Counted from the first letter of the stretch, positions 34,692 through 43,582 are shown. The stretch is DNA of 64,000 nt from Halosimplex carlsbadense 2-9-1 (GCF_000337455.1 NZ_AOIU01000033.1:1-64000), one strand, 5' to 3'. The notes: generated from the sequence alone by a model not told the origin. Made by a program: numbers and translations.

Positions 34692-35078
34692 GAACAGGTC
34701 GAGGAACACAGCGACCCCAGTAACAAGAACTGGGGGCTGCTGGAAGTTTCCCACGACGGCGGAGACTCTGTCAGTTATCAAGAGTTGTACATCCGTGGAT
34801 CTGGGTTTAATGAATCTGACTCAATCACGGATACCAGTGAAGTTGATGGGGGCGACGAGATTCAGAAATTCGTTTCGGACGAAACTGGAGAAGACCTTCA
34901 TGTAGTGAATGCTGGCAATTGGCCAGACTCTCAGGCAAGCGGGGACGATAGTAATGTCGTCTCTGGCGACTTCGCGAATGTATATGTGAGTTCGGACTAC
35001 GACATCAGCGTCGTTTACCAGTCACAGGAAGGGGACACCTCCTCGACGCTCAACGAGCAGGAAGGCCCCGACGCCTAA
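34521..35078 (+). CDS. Type IV pilin-like protein 3
   Basis: A 185-residue paralogue. The N-terminal 56 residues match copies 2 and 4 ([18 protein letters not shown]). The middle is its own: EEHSDPSNKNWGLLEVSHDGGDS, then SDSITDTSEVDGGDEIQKFV. The C-terminal third shares ASGDDSNVVSGDFANVYVSS with copy 2 (ASGDDSKVVSGDRANAYVSS), and the last residues [13 protein letters not shown] are common to all. Copy 3 has VYQSQEG where others have VWQ. Confidence 0.85.
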   Translation: MNLKNIFTDDDAVSPVIGVILMVAITVILAAVIASFVLGLGNQAQQGAPTATIGFDYEQVEEHSDPSNKNWGLLEVSHDGGDSVSYQELYIRGSGFNESDSITDTSEVDGGDEIQKFVSDETGEDLHVVNAGNWPDSQASGDDSNVVSGDFANVYVSSDYDISVVYQSQEGDTSSTLNEQEGPDA

Positions 35079-35255
35079 TCAACAATGAATCTGAAAAACA
35101 TCTTTACTGACGACGACGCAGTGTCGCCGGTTATCGGCGTCATCTTGATGGTCGCGATCACGGTGATCCTCGCAGCCGTCATCGCATCGTTCGTCCTCGG
35201 GCTGGGGAACCAGACACAGCAAGGCGCACCGACGGCGACGATCGGTATGGACTAC
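35001..35255 (+). repeat. Pilin junction direct repeat, unit 3
   Basis: About 255 bases at the junction of pilins 3 and 4, again near-identical. Confidence 0.75.
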
Positions 35256-35669
35256 GAGGAGACGGACGGAGATATCACAGGGAGCAGTTACGATGGTCCG
35301 GCCGCCGGATTCGTGACTATCTCTCACGACGGTGGTGACACAATCTCCAACAACGAGCTCTATCTCCGTGGTAGCGGATACATCTCAAACGGTGACTGGG
35401 ACGACCCATCGAGTAATGATCCGGCGGTCGATACCCCTATCGTACATGAAGGCTACGATGACCCGGCTGCCGCCTCAAGTACGAACTACGTGGACGGCTC
35501 CACCGGATCGTGGCCGGCCGCAGCTGGCTCCGGTGACGATAGCGCTGTCGTCTCTGGTGACTTCGTGTACGCAGGCGTCGAAAGCGACTACGAGATCAGC
35601 GTCGTCTGGCAGTCTCAGGAGGGCGACTCCTCGTCGACGCTGAACGAGCAGGAAGGCCCCGACGCCTAA
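35085..35669 (+). CDS. Type IV pilin-like protein 4
   Basis: The longest copy, 194 residues, six bases after copy 3. Start [18 protein letters not shown] as in copy 3; QTQQGAP replaces QAQQGAP. The middle has [20 protein letters not shown] and a long insertion ([20 protein letters not shown]). The last third shares GSGDDSAxVSGDxVYxGVxS with copy 1 more than with copies 2 and 3, so copies 1 and 4 form one subtype and 2 and 3 another. Its stop overlaps the stop of the convergent membrane operon. Confidence 0.85.
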   Translation: MNLKNIFTDDDAVSPVIGVILMVAITVILAAVIASFVLGLGNQTQQGAPTATIGMDYEETDGDITGSSYDGPAAGFVTISHDGGDTISNNELYLRGSGYISNGDWDDPSSNDPAVDTPIVHEGYDDPAAASSTNYVDGSTGSWPAAAGSGDDSAVVSGDFVYAGVESDYEISVVWQSQEGDSSSTLNEQEGPDA

Positions 35670-36061
35670 TTCGCGTCGTTCTTTTCCCTTTTATCGACCG
35701 ACCGCGTAGCTGCATCTCGGTCGACGGCGTCCTCAAGCGCGGTCGGGTGCAGATCCACGTCGTGCGTGTTCTGGTGCGTCCCGCAGAGGTCCGCGCCCGC
35801 ATCCCGGGAGTTCGCACACCTGCGGCCGTCCGTCCGGTTCCGCGCCCGGCAGCGGCCGCCTGTGAGTTCGAACGCGTCCGTCCGTCGCGCGAGTAGTACT
35901 GCGGCCGCGACAGGCGCACCGACGAGCACGACCGCCAGCGCGTCCTTCGCCCATACGGGGACGAACGTATGACGTGCGACCCAGCCGCTCGCGTAGACGG
36001 CCGCGGCCATGGTCCACGGCGTCGCGACCGACTCGCCGATCTCGTCGACGCCGGCGGTCAT
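35666..36061 (-). CDS. Membrane protein with Cys/His cluster, last gene of membrane operon
   Basis: A 131-residue protein with two membrane segments (about 17-33 and 40-58) and a cytoplasmic or external tail. The tail has [20 protein letters not shown] and then [11 protein letters not shown]: three Cys and two His that could bind zinc, similar to small Cys-rich 'GRRC' domains in haloarchaeal proteins. The start at 36061 overlaps the gene before. It converges on the pilin array with overlapping stop codons, so transcription of the two modules runs into each other. Confidence 0.65.
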   Translation of the reverse strand: MTAGVDEIGESVATPWTMAAAVYASGWVARHTFVPVWAKDALAVVLVGAPVAAAVLLARRTDAFELTGGRCRARNRTDGRRCANSRDAGADLCGTHQNTHDVDLHPTALEDAVDRDAATRSVDKREKNDAN

Positions 36062-36276
36062 GGCAGCGGTATCACCCCTGCGACCACCAGCGCCAGGAGT
36101 GCCACCAAGCCGACGACGACTTTCGTCGGGACGCGCTCGACGAGCGCCGCCTCGAGCTTGACCACTCGCGACCAGATGACCCACGCCAGCAGCGCGCCGA
36201 CGAACCACACTAGCGCCTCGGCGAGCCCGCCGAACACGCCCTCGAGGCTGACCGGGTCCGGCAGCGCCGGGATCAT
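36058..36276 (-). CDS. Small two-helix membrane protein
   Basis: A 72-residue protein with two hydrophobic segments: about 18-36 (LAEALVWFVGALLAWVIW) and 51-70 (KVVVGLVALLALVVAGV), separated by a short charged turn. It overlaps both neighbours by four bases. Similar two-helix proteins recur through this operon (72-113 residues), which may be structural components of a lipid-containing particle. Confidence 0.65.
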   Translation of the reverse strand: MIPALPDPVSLEGVFGGLAEALVWFVGALLAWVIWSRVVKLEAALVERVPTKVVVGLVALLALVVAGVIPLP

Positions 36277-38456
36277 CGGAGCCTCCCGATGGCTTTGCTC
36301 GCCGCCTTGGCGACCCGCTTGTCGTTGCCCGTCAAGCGGAGGGCGACCAAGCCGACCCCGCCGACCAGGGCGACGCCGACGACCGGCGAGCCCGAGCTGC
36401 CCGAGCCGCCGGTCGGCCCGAAGCCACCCGAGAGCGAGCCGTTGAGCGAGTTCGCCGGGTCAGTGTCCGCGAAGCCAATCTCCGAGAAGTTGCTCGAGCT
36501 GCCGTCGCTATAGTTGGCCGACCCTTCGAGCGTCGGCTCGTCCGGCTGCGGGTAGGCCGTCGGCTGCGGGAACGGCGTCGGCTCGGTCCCGTCCGGGAAC
36601 GCCGTCGGCTCCGGGAACGGCGTGGGCGTCGACTGGTCGCCCGGGTCGATCCCGCCGCTGGCGCCGTGGCAGCCGTAGTAGTAGCCCTTTGGCGAGTCGA
36701 ACTCGACGAACTCGTTGATGCTGCTGCCGGCGTAGCTCAGGTTGAACCAGACGGACTCGGTCGACATGCTCGGGTCCCAGTACTCGACGAGGAGTCCGGT
36801 CTTGGCGCCGTCGGAGCCCGGCAGCGTGCAGGTCCCCAGTGCCGTCGGATCAGCGTCTCCCGGCGGCGTGCCGACCGGCGTCGGCATCGGCGTGGTCGTG
36901 CCTGACGGCGTCGTGCTCGGCTCACACACTCCCGACGACGAGATGTCCGCCGGGTCCTGGAGCCACTTCGTGAACGGCGACGCGATCTCGAAGTCGCCGC
37001 GGGTGTTCGAGGTCGTGGGGTTGACGCCGTCGAAGACGAAACTCGCGCGCTCGCTCTCGACGCCCACGCGATAGGATACGTTCGGCGACGCGTTGGCGTC
37101 CTCGAGCGTGGTATCGCCGTAGCGATCGAACTCCGTCGTCGACGAGTCGCCCGTGTACTCCGAGCTCGCCCAGGAATTGTTCGCGTTGTTCGGGTACGGG
37201 TTCCACGTCGCTTCGGCGCCGACCGATTGGAAGTCCGCGTCGCCCTGGTAGCAGACAGAGAGGTCATAGTCTGTTCGCGGCGCTGGAGTATCCGGCGGCG
37301 CTGGGGTTGGCAAACCTCCGATTCCCCCGTTGGCTCGTATATCATCGACAGATCCATTCGCGGAAACACCGTAGATCCTCAGAGAGTTAATCTCAGAAAC
37401 AGATTCTAATCCAATTGAAGCGGATGCTAACTCGTCACCATTAGAATTGAACACTTTTGCGGTTGCAGTGTTCGCTCCATAGTCTATGTTAGTCAGTGCC
37501 ACCTGATACCAAATTCCTGAACTATAAGATGTGAGGGTTACAACCTCTCCACCCGACACGTCATTTATCATAATATCGCCGTTTTCGAAGTACCAAGTGG
37601 TTTTCCCAGTCGTCTCCTCACGGATGGTGAAGCTCAGTCTCGTACCGATATTTTGGGGATTGACCCAAAATGAGAAATTGCTATATTGAGTGCCGCTAAA
37701 CGACAAATCAGCCACTTGAGTATCTCCGCTGAAGTCGTCAATAGCAAGCCCATAATCGCCACTCAGAGTGTACTGGTCTTCATTACTTACATACCAATTA
37801 TCTGTCCGGCCCCAATCGGATACCGATCCGTCCTCAAACCCATCTATCAGAGATCCCTCTGCTGCAGTGGCTTTGCCTGTTGATGCAGGTAAGATGCCCA
37901 GACTGGCCGCTATTGGAGAGACTACCAGCAGAAGTGCGATGCAGCTGATGACAACTGTCCGCATGACCGATCGCGACAATGCGACACGCTGTGTGCCTGC
38001 GAGGACCAGGCTGCGATTCCTGACTACCAGCATGCTCGCGACACCGAGACCGCCGCTCAGCACGATCGCCCACACAGCACTAATGAGAGTCGTCTCGGGC
38101 CAGCCGACAGTCTCCAAACGCCAGAGGTTGATCGACACGTCGACGACGCCAAGGCCGGCGAGCGACCACGCCACACCCTCAGCGATCCTCGGAATCCAGT
38201 CCGAGGCCTTCCGCCACGCCTCGAACAGAAGCCCGACGACGACCATGGCGAGTCCAGCGGTCGCGCCGTAGCCGATCGCGTCGAACAGATACCGAGCGAC
38301 CGGGTTGAGTTCGACAGTGAACGGCCGCAGCACCGACGTGAGTATCAACGCGACCAGCGTCGCGCCGTGGGCCGTCCACTCCGCGATTCCCATGCGATTC
38401 CGTCGCTCGGCGATGAACTCGCCGACCCGTTCCGTGATGTCTCTAATCTGTATCAT
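36273..38456 (-). CDS. Large surface membrane protein with lectin-like (LamG/ConA-type) region
   Basis: A 727-residue protein. Residues 1-190 hold about five membrane helices. After a further hydrophobic segment (ISCIALLLVVSPIAASLG) a beta-rich region runs from about 200 to 385, beginning GSLIDGFEDGSVSDWGRTDN and including WYFENGDI and YSSGIWYQVALTNIDYG; this order resembles carbohydrate-binding concanavalin/LamG-like domains. Next come a Cys-containing domain and Thr/Pro/Phe linkers (TPTPFPEPTAFP), many N-glycosylation sites, a GPTGGSGSSGSP spacer, a final membrane helix and a basic tail. It is a candidate host-recognition spike. The operon's only other surface proteins are the 506- and 569-residue ones. 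The part from 37310 to 37960 is clearly lower in GC. Confidence 0.75.
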   Translation of the reverse strand: MIQIRDITERVGEFIAERRNRMGIAEWTAHGATLVALILTSVLRPFTVELNPVARYLFDAIGYGATAGLAMVVVGLLFEAWRKASDWIPRIAEGVAWSLAGLGVVDVSINLWRLETVGWPETTLISAVWAIVLSGGLGVASMLVVRNRSLVLAGTQRVALSRSVMRTVVISCIALLLVVSPIAASLGILPASTGKATAAEGSLIDGFEDGSVSDWGRTDNWYVSNEDQYTLSGDYGLAIDDFSGDTQVADLSFSGTQYSNFSFWVNPQNIGTRLSFTIREETTGKTTWYFENGDIMINDVSGGEVVTLTSYSSGIWYQVALTNIDYGANTATAKVFNSNGDELASASIGLESVSEINSLRIYGVSANGSVDDIRANGGIGGLPTPAPPDTPAPRTDYDLSVCYQGDADFQSVGAEATWNPYPNNANNSWASSEYTGDSSTTEFDRYGDTTLEDANASPNVSYRVGVESERASFVFDGVNPTTSNTRGDFEIASPFTKWLQDPADISSSGVCEPSTTPSGTTTPMPTPVGTPPGDADPTALGTCTLPGSDGAKTGLLVEYWDPSMSTESVWFNLSYAGSSINEFVEFDSPKGYYYGCHGASGGIDPGDQSTPTPFPEPTAFPDGTEPTPFPQPTAYPQPDEPTLEGSANYSDGSSSNFSEIGFADTDPANSLNGSLSGGFGPTGGSGSSGSPVVGVALVGGVGLVALRLTGNDKRVAKAASKAIGRLR

Positions 38457-38734
38457 TAGTCCAGTAGCTCCGCGATTTGGTTGGCGAGCGATCCCACGAA
38501 CCCAGGCTCGACGACGCCGGTCGCCGTCCCGGCGACGAACAACCCGAGCACGACGAATCCGATGATCGACAGCATCCGCGAGTACCGCGCCAGCACCACG
38601 AACGCGCCGGCCGCTTCCCGAAGGTACCACAGGCCAGCGACGACCAGCGCCAGCGCGCCGATCGCCACGCCGTTGATGCCGACCAGGTCGAACACCAGCT
38701 CAAGCGCGCCCGCGATGAGCTCGCGAATCAACAC
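38456..38734 (-). CDS. Small membrane protein
   Basis: A 92-residue protein with three hydrophobic segments (about 7-24, 25-45 and 55-74). The N-terminus is amphipathic (MLIRELIAGALELVFDLVG). Its stop overlaps the ATG of the large spike-like gene by one base, so the two are translated together. Confidence 0.65.
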   Translation of the reverse strand: MLIRELIAGALELVFDLVGINGVAIGALALVVAGLWYLREAAGAFVVLARYSRMLSIIGFVVLGLFVAGTATGVVEPGFVGSLANQIAELLD

Positions 38735-38910
38735 GCGCGGTCACCTCCGAGGCGCGTGCCCCCGCGGGGGGACCCCTGCGATCCCATCCGATACGCGCGC
38801 GCGTTAGAGTGAGCCGCCGGCCGGCTCGAGCTCGTCGTCGACGCCCGATCGCCGCGGTCGGCCCCTGGGTTTTCGAGTCGACTTTTTGAAAAAATCGAGA
38901 CGGATCTCAT
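38728..38910 (-). CDS. Possible small basic protein
   Basis: A 60-codon frame that fits the tiling of the operon exactly: ATGA overlap with the ATPase stop, and a seven-base overlap with the next gene. The product is Arg/Ser-rich (SKSRLENPGADRGDRASTTS) with no known domain. Codon use in the first 12 codons is AT-rich, unlike neighbours. Could equally be a short untranslated spacer of about 170 bases. Confidence 0.3.
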   Translation of the reverse strand: MRSVSIFSKSRLENPGADRGDRASTTSSSRPAAHSNARAYRMGSQGSPRGGTRLGGDRAC

Positions 38911-40073
38911 CGACCCACCTCGATTTTGAGTTTATAAGCGGTCGGTGCCGGCACATCTTTCCACCGGAAGGGCTCGAAGTGCGTCTCGTTGTACATGAGC
39001 GCCTTCCCGATCTCGTACTCGTCGGTGACCTCGCGGTCCATCGGGACGCTCTCGAAGCCGACCACGTCCGACGCGGTCGTCGGGTTCGCCGTGCCCGGCA
39101 TCTGGATGCGCCAGCGGATCTTGTGACGGATCGACTGGTGGATGTCGACCTCTGAGTGACCGAACAAGAAGATCGACAGCCCGAACTTTCGGGCGTCGAC
39201 CCACATGTCTTTGAGAAGCTCGACTTTCTGGTACGTGCCGAACTGGTCTTTCTGCGCAGACTGCGGCGCGATATCGCCGATCTCGTCGCAGATCCACGTC
39301 GTCCAGTGGTGCGGCCCGTGGTTGACGCGAGCGAGTGCCCAGGCGAACCACCAGTGCGAAGCCGGGTCCTCCTCGGAGAACAGCGTGTCACGCTTCGGCG
39401 GCGTGTCGTACTGTTTCTCGTCGTCTCTGTCGAGCACTTCCTGACAGCCGCGTAGCAGCGGGTCCGGGTAGACGACGTGAAACGTCCCCTGGTCGAGCTG
39501 GCGATTCAGGTCGACCGGGTCCGAGTACCGGCGCACCTCGCGGACGATCTCCTCGAGGTCGTCGACGCCGAGCTCGACCGCGGGCTCGGTCGGGTCCTTG
39601 GACTCGAGTCGCGCCGTGATATCGACACCCTTCGGGAGACACAGCACCGTCCAGGGCGCCAGCGCAAGCCACTCCGAGCGACTCGACGAGCCCCGCCAGA
39701 CGACTTTCTCCTCGTTCGCTTCGAGCTGACGGATCGCGACGTAGCACCCGAGCGTCGATTTGCCCTTGCCGGGCTTCCCGCGAGCGAGAAAGTCGGTTCC
39801 GCCGGCGTCGCGGTCGCGACCCGCGTCCCATTCGTGATCCCAGCAGTTGGGGATCACGTCCTCGTAGTCGAAGCGCGTCGGGTCCCACGACGGGATTCCG
39901 AACTCCTCGGCCATGTAGCGGGCGTCTGTCCACTTCGAGGGGTTGCCCGTCGCCTGGGCTGTCGACCGGACCGGATCCTCGAATTGCTCGAGCACTTCGC
40001 GGGCGGTCTCCTCGTCCGCGAGGTCCTCGTCGCCCCAGTCGATCGTCTGTTCGTCGTGTTCGATTGAGCTCAT
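38907..40073 (-). CDS. P-loop ATPase, likely DNA-packaging or translocation motor
   Basis: A 388-residue ATPase and the only P-loop enzyme of the membrane operon. Walker A is GKPGKGKST at about 99-107; Walker B is TTWICDEIGDIAP with Asp-Glu at about 263-264; IFLFGHSEVDIHQSIRHKIRW downstream may contain sensor and arginine-finger residues. No membrane helix. It resembles the FtsK/HerA-type packaging ATPases of tailless archaeal viruses and VirD4-like couplers, rather than the large terminase of tailed viruses, as there is no nuclease domain. ATGA overlaps on both sides show tight coupling with structural genes. Confidence 0.75.
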   Translation of the reverse strand: MSSIEHDEQTIDWGDEDLADEETAREVLEQFEDPVRSTAQATGNPSKWTDARYMAEEFGIPSWDPTRFDYEDVIPNCWDHEWDAGRDRDAGGTDFLARGKPGKGKSTLGCYVAIRQLEANEEKVVWRGSSSRSEWLALAPWTVLCLPKGVDITARLESKDPTEPAVELGVDDLEEIVREVRRYSDPVDLNRQLDQGTFHVVYPDPLLRGCQEVLDRDDEKQYDTPPKRDTLFSEEDPASHWWFAWALARVNHGPHHWTTWICDEIGDIAPQSAQKDQFGTYQKVELLKDMWVDARKFGLSIFLFGHSEVDIHQSIRHKIRWRIQMPGTANPTTASDVVGFESVPMDREVTDEYEIGKALMYNETHFEPFRWKDVPAPTAYKLKIEVGR

Positions 40074-40855
40074 GCGAACTTCGCCTCCGTCCGTTGGGTG
40101 CCCTCGTCGGCGACCTCGCTCGCACGTCCGGACAGCACCCGCACGCCGGCGCGGTAGTACGGGAGCAAGTGATGGGCGGCGAACAGCCGTCGAGCGCGCT
40201 TGTCTTCGGGCGTCTCCCCGGTCATCACCGACGCCGTCGACTCCTCGTCGTAGACGCGGGTCACCCACTCCTCGTCGAGTTCGCCGTGCGTCGCGAGGAG
40301 GAGGTCGTGGCCCCAGTCGAGCAACTCGGCGCGGTCCTCGAAGCCCTCGAGGAGCGAGTCGAGCGCGCGCTCTTGCCATTGCTCCAGCTCGGAGAGTTCC
40401 GGGCGCATCGCGACGAACCGCTGGCGCTTGGGGTTGTGAGCGTCGCCGTCGCCCGCAGCGTCCGCGTAGTCCGTGGCGTCGCGGCGGAGCCGTCGGAACG
40501 CCTTCCGATGGGCCGGCGTGACGTAGTGGGCGACGAGGTTCTCACGGGTCCGCTCGGCGACCTCGTCGTCGAGCGCCCGCATGCGGCCCCGTCGCGCCGA
40601 CGGCTCGAGCATGGCCGCCAGCAGCACGCCTTGCTGGCCGCGGAACTGCCGCGCGAAGTCGCGGTACACCCGTTGGTCGATCGTCCCGAGAGTACGGATC
40701 GTCACCTCTTGGAGCCACTCGAGAGCGCGCCCCTCCGAGTCGAGCCCATCGAGCAGCTCGTCGACTCGCTCGCGCACGTCCTCGGACAACGTCACCAGCG
40801 CCGGCCGGAACGGGTCCGGTTCCTCGCGCTGGTTAGTCGTCGTCACTCGGGACAC
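40070..40855 (-). CDS. Helical soluble protein next to the ATPase
   Basis: A 261-residue, almost wholly helical charged protein without membrane segments. Stretches such as LSEDVRERVDELLDGLDSEG, RTLGTIDQRVYRDFARQFRG and QWQERALDSLLEGFEDRAEL indicate long amphipathic helices. Not recognised. It overlaps the ATPase gene start by four bases (ATGA) and the upstream 569-residue gene by 23 bases, so it may be an adaptor for the ATPase or a matrix protein. Confidence 0.65.
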   Translation of the reverse strand: MSRVTTTNQREEPDPFRPALVTLSEDVRERVDELLDGLDSEGRALEWLQEVTIRTLGTIDQRVYRDFARQFRGQQGVLLAAMLEPSARRGRMRALDDEVAERTRENLVAHYVTPAHRKAFRRLRRDATDYADAAGDGDAHNPKRQRFVAMRPELSELEQWQERALDSLLEGFEDRAELLDWGHDLLLATHGELDEEWVTRVYDEESTASVMTGETPEDKRARRLFAAHHLLPYYRAGVRVLSGRASEVADEGTQRTEAKFA

Positions 40856-42542
40856 CTCCCTCCGAGCGGGCGCCCTCGCCGCTTTCGCGGCGCCTGTCGA
40901 CGACCTCGCTGTCCTCGTCGTCCGACCGCGCGGTCGGCGCCGGGATCTCCTCGTCGGGGTCCATCATCTCCTCGAGGAGCGTCCGGTCGTGGTCCTCGAC
41001 CTCCTCGTCGATCTTCCGCTGTTTCTGGACCCGCAGCTTGTCGATCTGGTCCCGCGCATCATCGAGCGTCTTCGCGTCGTCCACGTCTTCCGCGAGCGCG
41101 AACATGCTCGCGACGGCCGTCCGGATATGGACCGGCGCCGGCTCGACGAACGCCTCGCCGTTGACCGTCTCGGCCGCCCACGCCAGGAGCCCGGCGCCGA
41201 GTGCGCCGATCACCAGCCACGGTGAGACGCTGCCGAACTGGATGCCGAGGCCGCCGACGACGAACGCCAGCGCGATAGCGCCGTAGGTGCCGACGTGCTC
41301 GCGGTCGAGCGGGGGCGTCTCGAGCTTCCAGCCCTCCGGCTCGTAGTGGAGAATCTCGTCGGCCTCGGGGTCGGCGACGAACAGCTCGTCCCATTTCGAG
41401 TTCTGGAGGTTGACCCGCGTTCGGAGCTTCTCGGCGTTGTACAGCCGAGCCTTCGCGCCGAACGCGCGGGCCAGGAACGGCAGGAGTCCGCGAGTGACCA
41501 CGGAGACCGTGCCGTCCGTCCCGCGGACGATCCGGGCGTCCTCGAGCTCGGCGTCGAGCATGTCGAACGCGTCGTCGCCGGTCGGCGACTCGGCGTGTGT
41601 GAGCTTCGGCTGCAGGAACATCGCCTTCGAGACGCCCGTCGAGCGCATCTCGAGCATGATGATCGCGATGATCCCGACGACGTAGGCCGACAGCACGATG
41701 TGGGCGTTGACGACCAGGCTCGCGACGCTCTCGTAGAACATCAGCGAGCCGAGGCCGGTCGCCAGCGATAGCCCGATCACCCACGGGGCGAGCCCGTAGC
41801 CCGGGCCGTCGCCGGCGCGGTCGATCGCGACCTTACAGACCCAGCCGACGAGGAACCCGCCGATGATGATCCACACGAGGAAGTCGCTGATCACCGACGC
41901 GAGGTAGTCGCCGGCGCTGTCGATGTTGACCGCCTGCGTGGTTGCGAGGCTCTTGTGTCGGAACGTCCACCGCGCCCAGTCCTTCCCTTCGATCCACATG
42001 GTCACGCGCTTCTGGGACTGGTGATTCGGCATGTCGATCGCGACGGTCGGCCGGCCGCGGTCGACGGTCACCTCGCGGGTGACCTCGTTGACGTTGGCCG
42101 CGTAGGGCTCGGCGACGGTCGTGTTGCCGCGTTCGACCGTCCGGGTCTTCTCGTTCCAGAAGACCATGTGAACCGTCTCTTCGCGGTCGCTGAACGCCCA
42201 CGTCCGGAGGTAGACGGTGTCTCGGCCGACCGTCTGGTTCGGCGGAAGGTACTGGCCGCCCTCATCGCCGCCAGGGCTCGCGAACACGTCGTTCGCTGGC
42301 CAGTACACCAACCAGTACATCAGATCGTCCGTGTTAGCCATACGAACGCTGTCGACGTTCTGACGGGCGCCGTCGCGCTTGAGCTCCTCGAGGGAGTACT
42401 CGCTGGCGCTCGACGGGCTGGCCGCCTGGTTGGCCGCGGTCGCTGCGGCGCCGTCGACGGCGACCGTCGCGACCAGCGGCGCCGCCACCAGGAGCCCGAC
42501 CAACATCAGCGCCGCGAGGGGCACGGTAGACGTGCGGGTCAT
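40833..42542 (-). CDS. Large membrane protein with signal peptide
   Basis: A 569-residue protein. Residues 1-37 are a signal peptide (PLAALMLVGLLVAAPLVATV). An ectodomain follows to about 200 with N-glycosylation sites and a WLVYWPANDVF segment. Membrane helices lie at about 213-235, 246-265 and 275-298. Then comes a cytoplasmic domain (residues 300-415, SRGLLPFLARAF and NAEKLRTRVNLQNSKWDELF), two more helices (425-462), and an acidic tail with LRVQKQRKIDEEVEDHDR coiled-coil. The layout of ectodomain plus cytoplasmic C-terminus suits a particle or secretion-channel protein. Starts four bases inside the gene before. Confidence 0.7.
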   Translation of the reverse strand: MTRTSTVPLAALMLVGLLVAAPLVATVAVDGAAATAANQAASPSSASEYSLEELKRDGARQNVDSVRMANTDDLMYWLVYWPANDVFASPGGDEGGQYLPPNQTVGRDTVYLRTWAFSDREETVHMVFWNEKTRTVERGNTTVAEPYAANVNEVTREVTVDRGRPTVAIDMPNHQSQKRVTMWIEGKDWARWTFRHKSLATTQAVNIDSAGDYLASVISDFLVWIIIGGFLVGWVCKVAIDRAGDGPGYGLAPWVIGLSLATGLGSLMFYESVASLVVNAHIVLSAYVVGIIAIIMLEMRSTGVSKAMFLQPKLTHAESPTGDDAFDMLDAELEDARIVRGTDGTVSVVTRGLLPFLARAFGAKARLYNAEKLRTRVNLQNSKWDELFVADPEADEILHYEPEGWKLETPPLDREHVGTYGAIALAFVVGGLGIQFGSVSPWLVIGALGAGLLAWAAETVNGEAFVEPAPVHIRTAVASMFALAEDVDDAKTLDDARDQIDKLRVQKQRKIDEEVEDHDRTLLEEMMDPDEEIPAPTARSDDEDSEVVDRRRESGEGARSEGGVPSDDD

Positions 42543-42757
42543 GCGTTCTCGAGTTCCCTCGCTCGCTCGTCGATCTCTTTCAGCGAGACGATACCGGCCA
42601 GGATACCAACGACGCCGAGCGCGACGGCCAGCGCGCTCCCGACAGCCGTCCCGGTACCGGCGGCGAGCGCCCCCATCCCGAGCATGCCGAACCGCTCGAC
42701 AGTGTCGCGACGTAGCTCCGGCGCCGCCAGCGTTCGGAGCGAGTACGGCGCCGTCAT
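42539..42757 (-). CDS. Small membrane protein
   Basis: A 72-residue protein with one long Gly/Ala-rich hydrophobic stretch (about 24-60, GMLGMGALAAGTGTAVGSAL onward) that could fold as a helical hairpin, between an Arg-rich N-terminus and an acidic end (KEIDERARELENA). This size and pattern match small major coat proteins of lipid-containing archaeal viruses, though I claim no homology. ATGA overlaps both sides. Confidence 0.65.
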   Translation of the reverse strand: MTAPYSLRTLAAPELRRDTVERFGMLGMGALAAGTGTAVGSALAVALGVVGILAGIVSLKEIDERARELENA

Positions 42758-43083
42758 GTCTCGCTCTCCTCTTTCTCGACGACCCAGTGAGCGACGACGA
42801 TCAGCGCCAAGAACACCAGAACCGGCGCCGGGTTCGCCACGATCGGCGCGGCGCCGCCGACGCCGAGGACCAGCATGGCGACGATCCCGACGACAATCCC
42901 GACCGCGGCGACGCCACTCGCGAGGAACGACGCCGAGCCCGTGTCGCTCGACGAGCTCATGCGGAGCACTGGATCGTGGCCCTCGCCGCGGAGTCGCTCG
43001 AAGGTCCAGTACAGCGTCAGGAGCACACCGGCCACTGCGCCGGCCAGGCGGGCGCCCTCTACGGGCACCGACTCGGGGAGCAT
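42754..43083 (-). CDS. Membrane protein
   Basis: A 109-residue protein. Hydrophobic segments at about 14-28, 52-75 and 84-100, with an internal charged loop RLRGEGHDPVLRMSSS. The start at 43083 is one base from the stop of the gene before. The upstream continuation of this frame to 43473 is antisense-like and rejected. No domain recognised. Confidence 0.65.
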   Translation of the reverse strand: MLPESVPVEGARLAGAVAGVLLTLYWTFERLRGEGHDPVLRMSSSSDTGSASFLASGVAAVGIVVGIVAMLVLGVGGAAPIVANPAPVLVFLALIVVAHWVVEKEESET

Positions 43084-43084
43084 G

Positions 43085-43582
43085 TTAGGCGACCTCCCCC
43101 TCTCGGTGGGCGTCGCTCGTCGCGACCGGCTCGAGTTGCTCGCCGTCGCGCTCGAGGAGGACTCGGTCGTCCTTCGCAGCGCACTCGCCTGAACAGTAGA
43201 TGGATTCGTGCTCGTGAGTCCCGATGACGACCGACAACGGGCCGAGAGTGGCTCGTCGGGGAGCGCCCGACGCGTTGACCTCGACGTACTCGTCGACACT
43301 GTCTCTCGAGGAATGCGCCCGAACGTGCGCCCCGCAGTTGGCACACGTTGCATCGCACTCCGGCGAGGCGTCTTCATAGGCGAACATCGCCCCGACGAGC
43401 GCGACGACAGCGCCGAGACCGACTCCGAGAAGTACGTCGCTCCCGCTGCCAGTCGCCCAGTCGACGATCTCACTACCAGCGATTGCAGCGCCGGCGCCGA
43501 TGATCACGAGCCCGAACCAACCGCCAAACCCGAGGTCCGACAGCCGCGCGTCGTCGACCTCGAGCGGGAGGTTAGACAGCAT
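43085..43582 (-). CDS. Membrane protein with zinc-binding tail
   Basis: A 165-residue protein with two membrane helices (about 20-38 and 50-68) and a soluble tail of 95 residues. The tail contains ECDATCANCGAHVRAH and, 45 residues later, YCSGECAAK: six Cys with two CxxC-like pairs, a probable zinc finger of treble-clef type. The start overlaps the gene before by 11 bases. Confidence 0.65.
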   Translation of the reverse strand: MLSNLPLEVDDARLSDLGFGGWFGLVIIGAGAAIAGSEIVDWATGSGSDVLLGVGLGAVVALVGAMFAYEDASPECDATCANCGAHVRAHSSRDSVDEYVEVNASGAPRRATLGPLSVVIGTHEHESIYCSGECAAKDDRVLLERDGEQLEPVATSDAHREGEVA

